Source: Arcicella aquatica (GTDB taxonomy: Bacteria > Bacteroidota > Bacteroidia > Cytophagales > Spirosomataceae). Taken from it: 64,000 nt of DNA. Each line of letters begins with the position of its first letter. Positions within the stretch are counted from its first letter, which is position 1. Location: the NCBI RefSeq assembly GCF_034928825.1, contig NZ_JAYFUL010000029.1:8569-72568 (forward strand). The letters are read 5' to 3'. The notes beneath the pieces are model-generated. The model was not told where the DNA came from. It made no database searches and worked only from the letters and a program-made list of their open reading frames with translations. Positions 15,956-25,226 of this stretch are shown here, one piece after another. Position numbers and translations under genes: made by a program.

Positions 15956-17017
15956 ATGAAACAGAAAGAAATTGTATATCATTCATTAGCTATTATTGCT
16001 TTTGTATTTTTGCCTGTTTTGTTGTACCCTCATCCGCCCGAAGCCGAAAATGTTCTTTTTGCGTCACCTACCATTCGGGATTTTATTGGCAATGCTTTGA
16101 TGATGGCTTTCTTTTATATCAATTATTATTACTTCATTCCCAAAATCTATCTTGACAAAAAATACCTGATTTACGGTTGCTTACTGATAGCTTTTCTGTT
16201 GTTGATTAGCTGGTTTCCGTCTTTTGTTACGGGCAGATTTTTGCGTGAGGCTAATACTTTTCATCATGGAGCAATGCCACCTCCTCCCATGTCAGGACAT
16301 TTTCCTGCCCATTTCCCACCCAAACCAAGCGAAGGTACTTTTCTTGAGGAAATCAAGCATCATATTTTTGTATATGGTATCGTTGTGCTTTTTTCCATTT
16401 TATTGCATACACGCAACCGTTTACTGAAGACAGAAAATGAAAAATTACAAGCTGAACTCTCTAACCTAAAAGCTCAGATTCATCCCCATTTTTTGTTCAA
16501 TACGTTGAATAGTATTTATGCGTTGGCGATTCGGAAAGATGATAAAACGCCCGAAACAATCATCAAACTTTCGGAGTTTATGCGCTATCTGCTGAAAGAT
16601 GCTAATCAACATCAAGTTGCTTTGGAAAAGGAAGTTACCTATATCGAAAACTATATAGATTTACAAAAGTCACGTTTAAGAAATAGCGTTGCTATTGATT
16701 ATTGGCGTACTGGCAATTTCAACGACAAGCAAATTGCGCCACTTTTGTTGTTCAATTACATCGAAAATGCCTTTAAACATGGCGTAAACCCCGAAGAAAA
16801 CTCAAAAATTAGCATAAAAATTATCCTTGTAGACCAACACCTGAGTTTAGAAGTAAAGAATAATATTGTTACGCAAAAAAACAATGAAAATTCGTTGAAT
16901 ATCGGAATGCCCAATACACAAGAAAGACTAGACCTCTTGTATCCTAAAAAATACAGCCTAGCTATTCAGAAAACGGCAGAAACTTATACTGTGCTACTTG
17001 ATATACTATTAACATGA
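15956..17017 (+). CDS. LytS-type sensor histidine kinase, second pair, with His/Pro-rich loop
   Basis: 353 residues with the same architecture as the upstream kinase: membrane segments in the first ~150 residues, H-box LKAQIHPHFLFNTLNSIYAL, N-box LLFNYIENAFKHG and a GMPNTQERLDLLYP end. The unusual feature is an insert between two membrane segments (~residues 97-125) rich in His, Pro and Met (FHHGAMPPPPM, GHFPAHFPPKP), which could bind a metal outside the membrane. Its stop overlaps the next gene by 4 bp. Sequence similarity to the first kinase suggests an old tandem duplication. Confidence 0.93.
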   Translation: MKQKEIVYHSLAIIAFVFLPVLLYPHPPEAENVLFASPTIRDFIGNALMMAFFYINYYYFIPKIYLDKKYLIYGCLLIAFLLLISWFPSFVTGRFLREANTFHHGAMPPPPMSGHFPAHFPPKPSEGTFLEEIKHHIFVYGIVVLFSILLHTRNRLLKTENEKLQAELSNLKAQIHPHFLFNTLNSIYALAIRKDDKTPETIIKLSEFMRYLLKDANQHQVALEKEVTYIENYIDLQKSRLRNSVAIDYWRTGNFNDKQIAPLLLFNYIENAFKHGVNPEENSKISIKIILVDQHLSLEVKNNIVTQKNNENSLNIGMPNTQERLDLLYPKKYSLAIQKTAETYTVLLDILLT

Positions 17018-17700
17018 TAAGAGCTATCGCTTTAGATGACGAACAACCTGCTTTAGAAATTATCGATTTCTTTTGTAGCCAAATAGCAGGAATTGAATTA
17101 CTGAAAACTTTCACCAAAAGTGCCGAAGCCAGATTGTATTTAGAAGAACATCCAGTCGAGTTGATATTCTTAGATATTAATATGCCTGCCATTTCGGGCA
17201 TAGATTTTTTCAGAAATATTCCTCATGAAATCATGGTCATTTTCACAACTGCTTTTAGTGAATATGCCGTTGAAGGTTTTGAATTGAAAGCCATTGATTA
17301 TTTATTAAAACCATTTACGCTCCAACGTTTCCAACAAGCAACCCAAAAAGCCATTGATTTACAGCAATTTTACCTTCAAAATCAACAGCAATATTTGTAT
17401 TTCAAGGTCGACTATGGTTTAGTGAAAGTATTCGTATCAGACATTATTTTTATTGAAGGATTAGACAATTACCTTAAAATTCATCTACTTAACCAAAAAC
17501 CATTGATAGTAAGAATGACGATGAAAGCTTGTCTTGAAAATCTTTCTAACAATCAATTCGTCAGAGTGCATCGCTCTTTTATTGTGGCAATAAAGCACAT
17601 CCAATTTGTTAGAAATAAAATGATTTTTATTTCCAAAGAAACAACTTTACCGCTTGGGAATAGCTATGAAGAGGGCTTTTTTAACATTTATGGGAAGTAG
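17014..17700 (+). CDS. LytTR-family response regulator, second pair
   Basis: 228 residues: receiver domain with ALDDEQPALEI and phospho-acceptor LIFLDINMPAISG, then a LytTR domain with YLYFKVDYGLVKV, FIEGLDNYLKIHLL and FVRVHRSFIVAIKHI. It is translationally coupled to the second kinase (ATGA overlap). It is the nearest regulator to the DUF3500-HupE operon, whose upstream region carries a LytTR-like double site (17788-17820). Confidence 0.95.
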   Translation: MIRAIALDDEQPALEIIDFFCSQIAGIELLKTFTKSAEARLYLEEHPVELIFLDINMPAISGIDFFRNIPHEIMVIFTTAFSEYAVEGFELKAIDYLLKPFTLQRFQQATQKAIDLQQFYLQNQQQYLYFKVDYGLVKVFVSDIIFIEGLDNYLKIHLLNQKPLIVRMTMKACLENLSNNQFVRVHRSFIVAIKHIQFVRNKMIFISKETTLPLGNSYEEGFFNIYGK

Positions 17701-17787
17701 GAATCATAAGTTTTGAGTTGTGAGCTGTGAGTTTTGAGCTCTTATCGGTGATGAATTTTAAAATAAAGATTAAGACAATAATCTATT

Positions 17788-17820
17788 TTCACCACAACAT
17801 TTCCCCTATTCACCACAACA
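17788..17820 (+). promoter_or_regulatory. candidate LytTR operator: 12-bp direct repeat at 21-bp spacing
   Basis: TTCACCACAACA occurs at 17788-17799 and again at 17809-17820, exactly 21 bp apart (two helical turns). Characterised LytTR regulators such as AgrA bind 9-bp direct repeats at this spacing. It lies 69 bp before the DUF3500 lipoprotein start and just after a LytTR gene. The stretch 17701-17745 before it is low-complexity GAGTTGTGAGCTGTGAG. Confidence 0.6.
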
Positions 17821-17888
17821 AAGCAATATTCATACGGAAATATGTGTAATTCTTTTGTAGAAATACAAACAATTAATACATATACTTT

Positions 17889-19289
17889 ATGAAAATGAAA
17901 TCTCTTTGCTTAGGTTTTTTTAGCTTACTCACACTTTGGGGAGTACAAAGTTGTAAAGAAAGCACCTCTACGGTTACGCCTTCAAGTCCGAGCATTACGA
18001 CGCTCGATTGTTCATCCACTACTTTTTCAAGCACTGCTACTAGCGGAACTGCGTATTCTGGGACTGCCACGATAGCCTACACTGGTGGAAATGGTGTTGC
18101 TTATACAGCAAGTACAGTTACTTCAACAGGCGTTACAGGCTTAACTGCTACTTTATCGGCAGGTACTTTAGCAAGTGGAGCAGGCACTTTGAGTTATTTA
18201 ATAACAGGCACACCCGCTAGTACGGGAACAGCTGTTTTCGCAATTACTTTAGGTGGACAATCATGTTCTGTTTCATTAACCGTAGGCACCACTTCTGGAA
18301 CTGGCGGAACAGGCACTACTACAGGTTCAGTCTCTCAAGTGGTAGAATTGGCCAACGCATTCTTGGCTACTTTATCTACTTCACAACAATCATCCGTTGT
18401 TTTAGCCTTAAATCTCACTAATGCCAAAAAATGGTCAAACTTGCCTTGTGGGGTGCAATGTCGCCAAGGATTAGCATTCAGTACTTTAAGTGCTACACAA
18501 TTGGCTGCTGCCAAAGCGGTAATTCAAGCCGCAAGTGGTACAACCGCCAATGAAGGATATAGCGAGTTTTTACAAATCAACTCGGCAGATGATGTACTAG
18601 GCACAAAATCAAGTGGGGGATATTCTTCTGGTTATTACATCATTGCTTTCTTGGGTACTCCGAGTACGACAGGCAAATGGATGCTACAATTTGGCGGACA
18701 CCATTATGCCCAAAGTGTTACGTATGAAGCAGGGTCGGTGGTAAGTACTACGCCTTCTCACCAAGGAATTGAACCTAAAAGTTGGACGGCAAATGGTGTA
18801 ACCTATTCGCCTTTGGCAGAAGAAAGAAATGGAATGGCCAATATGTTGGCATCTTTCACAAGCACTGAATTAGCTGCTGCTAAAATTACCTCTACTTTTT
18901 CGGATGTAACAATGGTTCCGGGTTCTACAACCAATACGTTCCCAACGACCAAACTAGGTGTTAAAGTAAGTACGCTTAGTACAACAGCACAAGCCAAAGT
19001 ATTGGCCGCTATGATGCCTTGGGTGAATGATTTGGATGATGCCTCTGTGATAGCATTCACCAAAATATATTCAAACGAATTAGCTGACACCTATGTGACT
19101 TACGCTAGTAATACCAGTGGTACTTCGGGCAATGCTTCTACCTTTTTTACGTCTAATACCGACTATGTCCGTATTGATGGGCCGAGTGTTTGGATAGAAT
19201 TCATTTGTCAAACGGGGGTAGTATATCCTGCAGAAATTCATTATCACAGTGTTTACAGAGACCACAAACGTGATTATATAGGTCTATGA
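17889..19289 (+). CDS. DUF3500 lipoprotein with N-terminal Ser/Thr/Gly-rich module
   Basis: 466 residues. A lipoprotein signal (LLTLWGVQSC, Cys ~22) should anchor it in an outer or inner membrane leaflet. Residues ~35-140 are a Thr/Ser/Gly/Ala-rich beta module (YTGGNGVAYTASTVTSTG) followed by a GTSGTGGTGTTTG linker. Residues ~150-466 match DUF3500 as I know it: FGGHHYAQSVTYE, PLAEERNGMANML and WIEFICQTGVVYPAEIHYHS near the end, rich in His. The function of the family is unknown; the His-rich core suggests metal binding. It overlaps the HupE/UreJ-like gene by 4 bp, an association I recall from other Bacteroidota. Confidence 0.82.
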   Translation: MKMKSLCLGFFSLLTLWGVQSCKESTSTVTPSSPSITTLDCSSTTFSSTATSGTAYSGTATIAYTGGNGVAYTASTVTSTGVTGLTATLSAGTLASGAGTLSYLITGTPASTGTAVFAITLGGQSCSVSLTVGTTSGTGGTGTTTGSVSQVVELANAFLATLSTSQQSSVVLALNLTNAKKWSNLPCGVQCRQGLAFSTLSATQLAAAKAVIQAASGTTANEGYSEFLQINSADDVLGTKSSGGYSSGYYIIAFLGTPSTTGKWMLQFGGHHYAQSVTYEAGSVVSTTPSHQGIEPKSWTANGVTYSPLAEERNGMANMLASFTSTELAAAKITSTFSDVTMVPGSTTNTFPTTKLGVKVSTLSTTAQAKVLAAMMPWVNDLDDASVIAFTKIYSNELADTYVTYASNTSGTSGNASTFFTSNTDYVRIDGPSVWIEFICQTGVVYPAEIHYHSVYRDHKRDYIGL

Positions 19290-20617
19290 TACGTATAAGA
19301 GCAACTTTTATCAGCCATTTTTCAAAAAGAAAATGGCTGATAATCAACATCATAACAATGTTGATTATCGGGAATGTATCAAAAACATTGGCACATCAAA
19401 CGCCGAGTACAGTAGTATTACTTGATGTCAGTCCTAAGCAAGTGGCGGTAGAGCTACAATTACCTATTGGAGAATTGGAGTTAGCTTTTGGACGGCCATT
19501 GACTAAAAACCCAGCAAGTATCATTCCCACAATGGGGCCGCAAATCAAAGAGTATTTATTGGCTCATATTCATCCGATGGTAGCAAAAGACCAGCCGTGG
19601 ATGGTGGAAATAAAAGATATGCACTTGCAAAAAGGCGAGCAAGCATATAGCGGTCCCTTTCAGGAAATTATCGTGCATTTGATACTTACACCACCAGAAG
19701 GAGCAGATACGCGTAATTTTATTTTTGATTATGATGTCATTATGCATCAATTAGTCACCCACAGTGCTTTAGTTTTACTCAGAAGCGACTGGGCATCTGG
19801 AAAAACCAATACTGAGCCTACAGAAATAGGCGTAATAAGGGTTGATACCAAAACAGCACTGATATATCCTTTAACAATAAATTTAGCAGCAGGCAGTCAC
19901 TGGAAAGGGTTTGCAGGAATCTTTGCTTTGGGCGAAGAACATATCAAAGAAGGCATCGACCATTTGATGTTTCTATTGGTATTATTGTTGCCGATTCCTC
20001 TAACTTTTTCTAAAAAAAGATGGGGTAATTATCGTTCGGTTCGAATCAGTTTAGTACAAATTTTAAAAGTAGTTACTGCTTTTACCATTGGGCATTCGAT
20101 AACACTTTTAATGGGTGCGATGGCTTGGGTTATTTTGCCTAGTAAATGGATTGAAATCTTGATTGCTTGTTCTATTTTGGTTTCAGCCATTCATGCTATC
20201 CGCCCCATCTTTGCGGGCAAAGAAATGTTTATTGCATTGGGTTTCGGCTTGATTCATGGGCTTGCTTTCGCCAATACTTTAATTGATTTACACCTTGATA
20301 CCGTCAGTATGCTTTTAAGTATTTTGGGGTTCAACTTAGGTATCGAAGTAATGCAATTGTGGATAATTTTGTTATGCATCCCGTGGATAATTATCCTTAG
20401 CAGAACACCTTATTATTCAATTTTCAGAATATCCTGCGCCATATTGGCTGGTATTGCAGCCATTGCATGGGTAATAGAAAGATATTCACAGCAAGTAAAT
20501 TTTATTAGCACTTTCATGAATAAAAGCCAAGTGTATTCATTTGAAGTGTTGTTGGTATTAATAGGAGTCTCACTAACTCTTTTCTTACAAAAGAAAATAT
20601 CCGTACTCATGGCATGA
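19286..20617 (+). CDS. HupE/UreJ-like membrane protein
   Basis: 443 residues. A signal-like first segment is followed by a ~160-residue extracytoplasmic domain (residues ~37-200), then seven or so membrane segments containing EEHIKEGIDHLMFLLVLLL, AFTIGHSITLL and FGLIHGLAFANTL, the conserved His/Asp motifs of the HupE_UreJ_2 family. Relatives of HupE are thought to move nickel or cobalt, but this subgroup is uncharacterised. The last four codons (...LMA-stop) lie inside a copy of the CTCATGGCATGAC repeat, so the repeat supplies the stop codon. Co-transcribed with the DUF3500 gene. Confidence 0.85.
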   Translation: MIRIRATFISHFSKRKWLIINIITMLIIGNVSKTLAHQTPSTVVLLDVSPKQVAVELQLPIGELELAFGRPLTKNPASIIPTMGPQIKEYLLAHIHPMVAKDQPWMVEIKDMHLQKGEQAYSGPFQEIIVHLILTPPEGADTRNFIFDYDVIMHQLVTHSALVLLRSDWASGKTNTEPTEIGVIRVDTKTALIYPLTINLAAGSHWKGFAGIFALGEEHIKEGIDHLMFLLVLLLPIPLTFSKKRWGNYRSVRISLVQILKVVTAFTIGHSITLLMGAMAWVILPSKWIEILIACSILVSAIHAIRPIFAGKEMFIALGFGLIHGLAFANTLIDLHLDTVSMLLSILGFNLGIEVMQLWIILLCIPWIIILSRTPYYSIFRISCAILAGIAAIAWVIERYSQQVNFISTFMNKSQVYSFEVLLVLIGVSLTLFLQKKISVLMA

Positions 20618-20663
20618 CAAATTATTGAGAACTATCACCGTTCACTGTTAGTCATACCATGAG
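20606..20663. repeat. CTCATGGCATGAC inverted repeat, copy 3, overlapping a gene end
   Basis: CTCATGGCATGAC (20606-20618) and GTCATACCATGAG (20651-20663), one mismatch between arms. The left arm contains the TGA stop of the HupE/UreJ-like gene (20615-20617). Confidence 0.8.
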
Positions 20664-20701
20664 TTTTTTATAGTCAGGTAGTATCTTTTAAACAGCCCTC
20701 A

Positions 20702-20735
20702 AATTGACAAATCTCTAAATTTGTCAATTTTTTTT
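20702..20735 (+). terminator. AT-rich hairpin with T-tract before pheS
   Basis: AATTGACAAAT and its complement ATTTGTCAATT form a stem around a short loop, followed by a run of T. It probably ends transcription from the HupE side; its tail overlaps the pheS -33 box. Confidence 0.6.
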
Positions 20736-20764
20736 GCCCTCTAAGTACGAATAGTGTAATTTTG
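20733..20764 (+). promoter_or_regulatory. Bacteroidota-type promoter of pheS
   Basis: TTTG (20733-20736), 20 bp, then TAATTTTG (20757-20764): an exact match to the -33/-7 consensus. About 85 bp of leader precede the pheS start. Confidence 0.7.
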
Positions 20765-20849
20765 CATATCTTCAAGAAACAATCACTCAAAATTCTTTAA
20801 GATGCCAACGTAAATAACCACTTTGGCTCACAGCATTCAATACCGATAA

Positions 20850-21887
20850 ATGCAAGATAAGATTAACAACATACATCAGCAAATTGCTGATTTTCAGCTT
20901 TCCACGAAGGAACAACTTGAAGCTTTCCGTATCGCTTATGTAGGACGCAAGGGCGTGATTGGCGACCTTTTTGATGAACTTAAAAACGTTGCCCAAGAAG
21001 AACGTCGTGCTGTAGGACAAGCATTGAATACTTTGAAAGATGCTGCTCAGACTAAATTCAATGAATTTCAAGCATTGATTGAAGCTAGTTCTGAAAAATC
21101 AGTGGCGATTGAATTTGATTTAACACTTCCAAACGTTCCTTTTGAAAACGGAAGTATTCACCCGTTGACATTGGTACGTGCGAGAATCATCGAAATCTTT
21201 GCTAAAATGGGTTTCAATGTGTCGGATGGTCCAGAAATAGAATCTGATTTTTATAATTTTACGGCATTGAATTTTGCCGAAAATCACCCTGCCCGCGAAA
21301 TGCAGGATACGTTCTTTATTGAGAAAAAAGGCGGAAACGTAGCGGATGATATTTTGTTAAGAACACATACATCCAACGTACAGATTCGTTTGATGCAAAA
21401 TCAAAAACCTCCTTTGCGTTCTATCATGCCGGGGCGTGTGTATCGTAACGAGGCTATCTCTGCCCGAGCTCACTGTTTGTTCCATCAGGTAGAAGGTTTG
21501 TATATAGATAAAAACGTTGGCTTTAAGGATTTGAAAGATACCCTTTATTATTTTGCGAAAGAGATGTTCGGTCAAGATACTAAGGTGCGTTATCGTCCTT
21601 CATATTTCCCTTTTACTGAACCTTCGGCTGAAATTGACATTACTTGCTTAATCTGTAAAGGCAAAGGTTGTAATGTTTGTAAATACTCTGGTTGGGTAGA
21701 AATCGCAGGTTCTGGAATGGTTGACCCTAACGTGTTGGAGCAATGTGGTATCGATTCTCAGGAATATACAGGTTTCGCTTTCGGAATGGGTATCGAAAGA
21801 ATCACTATGCTGAAATATCAAATCAAAGACTTAAGATTATTCACAGAAAATGATGTAAGATTCTTACGTCAGTTTGAAGGATTATAG
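20850..21887 (+). CDS. pheS: phenylalanine--tRNA ligase alpha subunit
   Basis: PheS carries the catalytic core that charges tRNA-Phe as an (alpha-beta)2 enzyme with PheT; pheT is not in this window. 345 residues, normal length. An N-terminal coiled coil (~1-85) is followed by the class II core: motif 1 region GFNVSDGPEIESDFYNFTAL, HPAREMQDTF, motif 2 MPGRVYRNEAISARAHCLFH, SYFPFTEPSAEID and motif 3 GFAFGMGIERITMLKY. The CLICKGKGCNVC insert is a known feature of some bacterial PheS. It has its own promoter and terminator, so it is probably monocistronic. Confidence 0.98.
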   Translation: MQDKINNIHQQIADFQLSTKEQLEAFRIAYVGRKGVIGDLFDELKNVAQEERRAVGQALNTLKDAAQTKFNEFQALIEASSEKSVAIEFDLTLPNVPFENGSIHPLTLVRARIIEIFAKMGFNVSDGPEIESDFYNFTALNFAENHPAREMQDTFFIEKKGGNVADDILLRTHTSNVQIRLMQNQKPPLRSIMPGRVYRNEAISARAHCLFHQVEGLYIDKNVGFKDLKDTLYYFAKEMFGQDTKVRYRPSYFPFTEPSAEIDITCLICKGKGCNVCKYSGWVEIAGSGMVDPNVLEQCGIDSQEYTGFAFGMGIERITMLKYQIKDLRLFTENDVRFLRQFEGL

Positions 21888-21908
21888 ACTATTTATTGAT
21901 ATGCTTAG

Positions 21909-21937
21909 AAAAGACCTGTAAAATCAGGTCTTTTTAT
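21909..21937 (+). terminator. intrinsic terminator of pheS
   Basis: AAAAGACCTG (21909-21918), loop TAAAAT, CAGGTCTTTT (21925-21934) and further T. It lies 21 bp after the stop codon. Confidence 0.85.
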
Positions 21938-22116
21938 TTTGTATAAGTCCATAAAATTCAGCTACTTCTTATCAGAATTAACACATTTTAACAGCCCTAC
22001 CCTCTTCAAGCCAATCTTATTTAGTATTTTTGAATTCAAATTTGTCTTTTGCTTACGTTGATAATCATTTTTCACTCAAAAACCAGTATCAACAAATAAC
22101 TGATAACGTACCCTCA

Positions 22117-25086
22117 ATGAACAATTTTAAAAAAATCAACAATCTCATAGGCTGGATTGTATTTGCTATTTCATTATTTGTCTTCACCGCCACAGTTGAA
22201 CGCACTGCTTCCTTCTGGGATTGTGGTGAATTTATCGCCTGTGCTTTTAAACTTCAAGTGCCGCACCCTCCAGGAGCACCCCTATTTTTATTGTTGGGTA
22301 GAATGTTCTCGTTATTGGCTGGTTCAGATACTACCCAAGTAGCATACTGGGTAAATATGATGTCAGTATTATCAAGTGCTTTGACGATATTGTTTATGCA
22401 CTGGACGATTGTGTTAATCGGACGTAAGGTTTACAACAAAAAATTTGAAGAACTTTCAAAAGGCGAAGCCATTACTTTATTAAGTGCTGGTGTTATCGGT
22501 TCATTGGCTTATGCGTTCTCAGATACGTTCTGGTTCTCGGCTGTTGAGGCAGAGGTGTATGCTATGTCGTCGTTCTTTACTGCTTTGGTAGTGTGGGCGG
22601 CTTTCAAATGGGAAATTATCGAAGATGAAGCTACGGCAAACCGTTGGTTGATTTTGATTGCTTATATCGTTGGACTTTCAATCGGTGTTCACTTACTGAA
22701 CTTGGTTACTGTTCCTGCTTTGGCATTGTTATATTATTTCAAAAAATATCCTGTTCCTACTTTCAAAGGAGGTATCATTTCATTAGTCATTGGTTTATTA
22801 ATCCTCGGAGTGATCAACTCTGCTATTATTCCGGGTATTCCTTCGATGGCTTTCAAATTCGAATTATTATTTACGAATGGTTTCGGATTGCCTTATGGTA
22901 CTGGTGCAATTTTCTTCATCATTGCCTTGGTAGGTGCTATCGTTTGGGGGATTTTATATTCTATCAAAAAACAAAAAGTTACCCTTAATATTTCATTGCT
23001 TTCATTGGTATTTGTATTGATTGGATATTTGTCGTATAACTTAGCTTTTGTTCGTTCTACGTTCAATACGCCTATCAACGAAAACGACCCAAGCAATATC
23101 TTGAATTATGTAAAATACCTGAAACGTGAACAATACGGAGAACGCTCATTATTGTATGGACCGATTTATACAGCTACTGTTGAAAGTGTAGAAAAAGGTG
23201 CTCCTGTTTACAAAATGAAAGACGGTAAGTATGAGGTATATGATTATAAGCAAAAGCTAATCTATTCTAAAGACGGACAAATGTTGTTGCCACGTGTTTA
23301 CAGTAGTGTTCCTCAGCATATTCAGTTGTACGAAGAAATCTTGGATTTAGCACCGGGTGAAAAACCAACTTTTATAGACAACATGAAATTTATGTTCAAA
23401 AAACAAATGGGACATATGTACATGAGGTATTTACTTTGGAATTTTGTTGGTCGCGAGAGTGATATTCAAGATGCTGGTGTAATCGATTATACTCGCTCAG
23501 GCGAACTTCCTGAATTACTAGCCCACAATAAAGCACGAAACAACTATTTCTGGCTACCATTGATTTTAGGGATATGTGGTTTTGTATTATTGGTGCGTAA
23601 AAACGAAAATGACTTCTTAGTAACTACATTAATGTTCTTACTGACAGGTTTAGCACTGGTTGTTTTCTTGAACTCTCCGCCAGTTGAACCTCGCGAGCGT
23701 GATTATATTTATGTTGGTTCGTTCTATTTCTTTGCCATCTGGATTGGTCTGGGTGTAATTCAAGTGGCTGAATGGCTAAGCAAATTCTTAAAGAATGGCT
23801 TAGTTGCTGGTACTGTAGCTACTGTAGTAACGGCTGTTGTTCCTGTGATTTTAATTCAACAAAACTGGGATGACCACGACCGTAACCACCGTTACCACCA
23901 AATAGATTTTGCTAAAAACATGTTGAATTCATGTGCACCAAATGCAATCTTATTTACTGGTGGTGATAACGATACATTCCCATTATGGTATGTTCAAGAG
24001 GTAGAAGGCTATCGTACTGACGTGCGTGTTTGTAACCTTTCATTATTAGGAACAGACTGGTATATCGACCAAATGAAGCGTAAAACGTATGATTCTCAGG
24101 CACTTCCTATTTCTTTACCTAAAGACCGTTTCTTGGAAGGTTTGAACGAGCAAATCATGTATTACGAAAATCCGAATGTAAAAACGGGTATCAACTTGCT
24201 TGAATATTTGAAATTAGTAAAAGATGATAATCAAGCCATTAAAGTACCTTTAACGGATGGCTCAATGATTAATACGTTGCCGACTGAAAACCTATTTTTA
24301 CCAATTGATGTTGAAGCGGTTAAAAAAGCAGGGTTCGTTCCAAAAGATATGGATCCGTACTTGACAAATCAAATGGCTTGGTCAACAGGTAAAGGTGGTA
24401 TCATGAAGCCTGAGCTTATTCAGCTAGACTTGATTGCCCAAAATGCAGCAACTGGATGGAAACGTCCTATTTACTTTGCTACTACGTTGCCTTCTGCAAG
24501 TTATTTGAACTTGAAAGAATATATGCAATTAGAAGGCTATGCTTACAGATTGATGCCTTTCAAAGTGCCTGAGGCGAAGGATGGTTTTGTAAATACTGAT
24601 ATTATGTATAATAATATGACAAAGAAGATGTTCTGGAGAGATTTGGATAATCCTAAAACATATTATCATTCAGATTTCTATTTAGAAGTTCCTGTAGTAA
24701 CGGCTCGTTTAGCTTTCTTACGTTTAACAGACCAATTGGTTCGTGAGGGTAAATTAGACAAAGCTAGAGCTGCTTTAGACTACTGCTTGAAAGTAATGCC
24801 TGATAAAACGATTCCTTATGATCAGCTTTCGGCAAATTTTGTAGCCTTGTACTTAGCTGCTGGCGATAAGAAAAAAGGATTAGAAATGGCTGAAACTATT
24901 ATGAACAGAAATAATAAGGCCTTGGATTATTACTTACTCGACAAAAAGAATAGCGACGGTAGACAAATTCAGACTAACCTTTATGAGATGCAAATTATCA
25001 TTGAGGGTGTGAAAAATGCTAAATTGCCTGAAGCTGCTAAGTATGAAGCAATGTTTAAAAAGCAAATGGACAAAGCGAATTCTTAG
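22117..25086 (+). CDS. DUF2723 membrane protein (glycosyltransferase 117-like)
   Basis: 989 residues from the ATG at 22117; an upstream in-frame TTG at 22030 gives a polar extension unlike the family, so I reject it. Seen: an early loop ERTASFWDCGEFIACAFKLQ and VPHPPGAPLFLLLGRMFSLL with the acidic and His residues conserved in DUF2723, about 12 membrane segments in the first ~600 residues, then a soluble part (GDNDTFPLWYVQEVEGYRTD) and TPR-like helices near the C-terminus (~890-960). The fold is related to protein O-mannosyltransferases, so lipid-linked sugar transfer outside the inner membrane is likely; the acceptor is unknown. Confidence 0.9.
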   Translation: MNNFKKINNLIGWIVFAISLFVFTATVERTASFWDCGEFIACAFKLQVPHPPGAPLFLLLGRMFSLLAGSDTTQVAYWVNMMSVLSSALTILFMHWTIVLIGRKVYNKKFEELSKGEAITLLSAGVIGSLAYAFSDTFWFSAVEAEVYAMSSFFTALVVWAAFKWEIIEDEATANRWLILIAYIVGLSIGVHLLNLVTVPALALLYYFKKYPVPTFKGGIISLVIGLLILGVINSAIIPGIPSMAFKFELLFTNGFGLPYGTGAIFFIIALVGAIVWGILYSIKKQKVTLNISLLSLVFVLIGYLSYNLAFVRSTFNTPINENDPSNILNYVKYLKREQYGERSLLYGPIYTATVESVEKGAPVYKMKDGKYEVYDYKQKLIYSKDGQMLLPRVYSSVPQHIQLYEEILDLAPGEKPTFIDNMKFMFKKQMGHMYMRYLLWNFVGRESDIQDAGVIDYTRSGELPELLAHNKARNNYFWLPLILGICGFVLLVRKNENDFLVTTLMFLLTGLALVVFLNSPPVEPRERDYIYVGSFYFFAIWIGLGVIQVAEWLSKFLKNGLVAGTVATVVTAVVPVILIQQNWDDHDRNHRYHQIDFAKNMLNSCAPNAILFTGGDNDTFPLWYVQEVEGYRTDVRVCNLSLLGTDWYIDQMKRKTYDSQALPISLPKDRFLEGLNEQIMYYENPNVKTGINLLEYLKLVKDDNQAIKVPLTDGSMINTLPTENLFLPIDVEAVKKAGFVPKDMDPYLTNQMAWSTGKGGIMKPELIQLDLIAQNAATGWKRPIYFATTLPSASYLNLKEYMQLEGYAYRLMPFKVPEAKDGFVNTDIMYNNMTKKMFWRDLDNPKTYYHSDFYLEVPVVTARLAFLRLTDQLVREGKLDKARAALDYCLKVMPDKTIPYDQLSANFVALYLAAGDKKKGLEMAETIMNRNNKALDYYLLDKKNSDGRQIQTNLYEMQIIIEGVKNAKLPEAAKYEAMFKKQMDKANS

Positions 25087-25226
25087 GTTTTGTATAGACT
25101 TGAGGATTATAAGACTTAAGGACTTGAAGATTTTCTTTTAGACTTTAAGATGATGGACTTTAGGACTTGAAGACTTTAGAAATTAGATTTTAGACTTTTT
25201 TTAGTCTTGGTTTTTATTAAAATATT

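Noticed and set aside
22030..22116. TTG start extending the DUF2723 protein by 29 residues
   Set aside because: The extension is polar and unlike the family, whose N-terminus fits the ATG at 22117.
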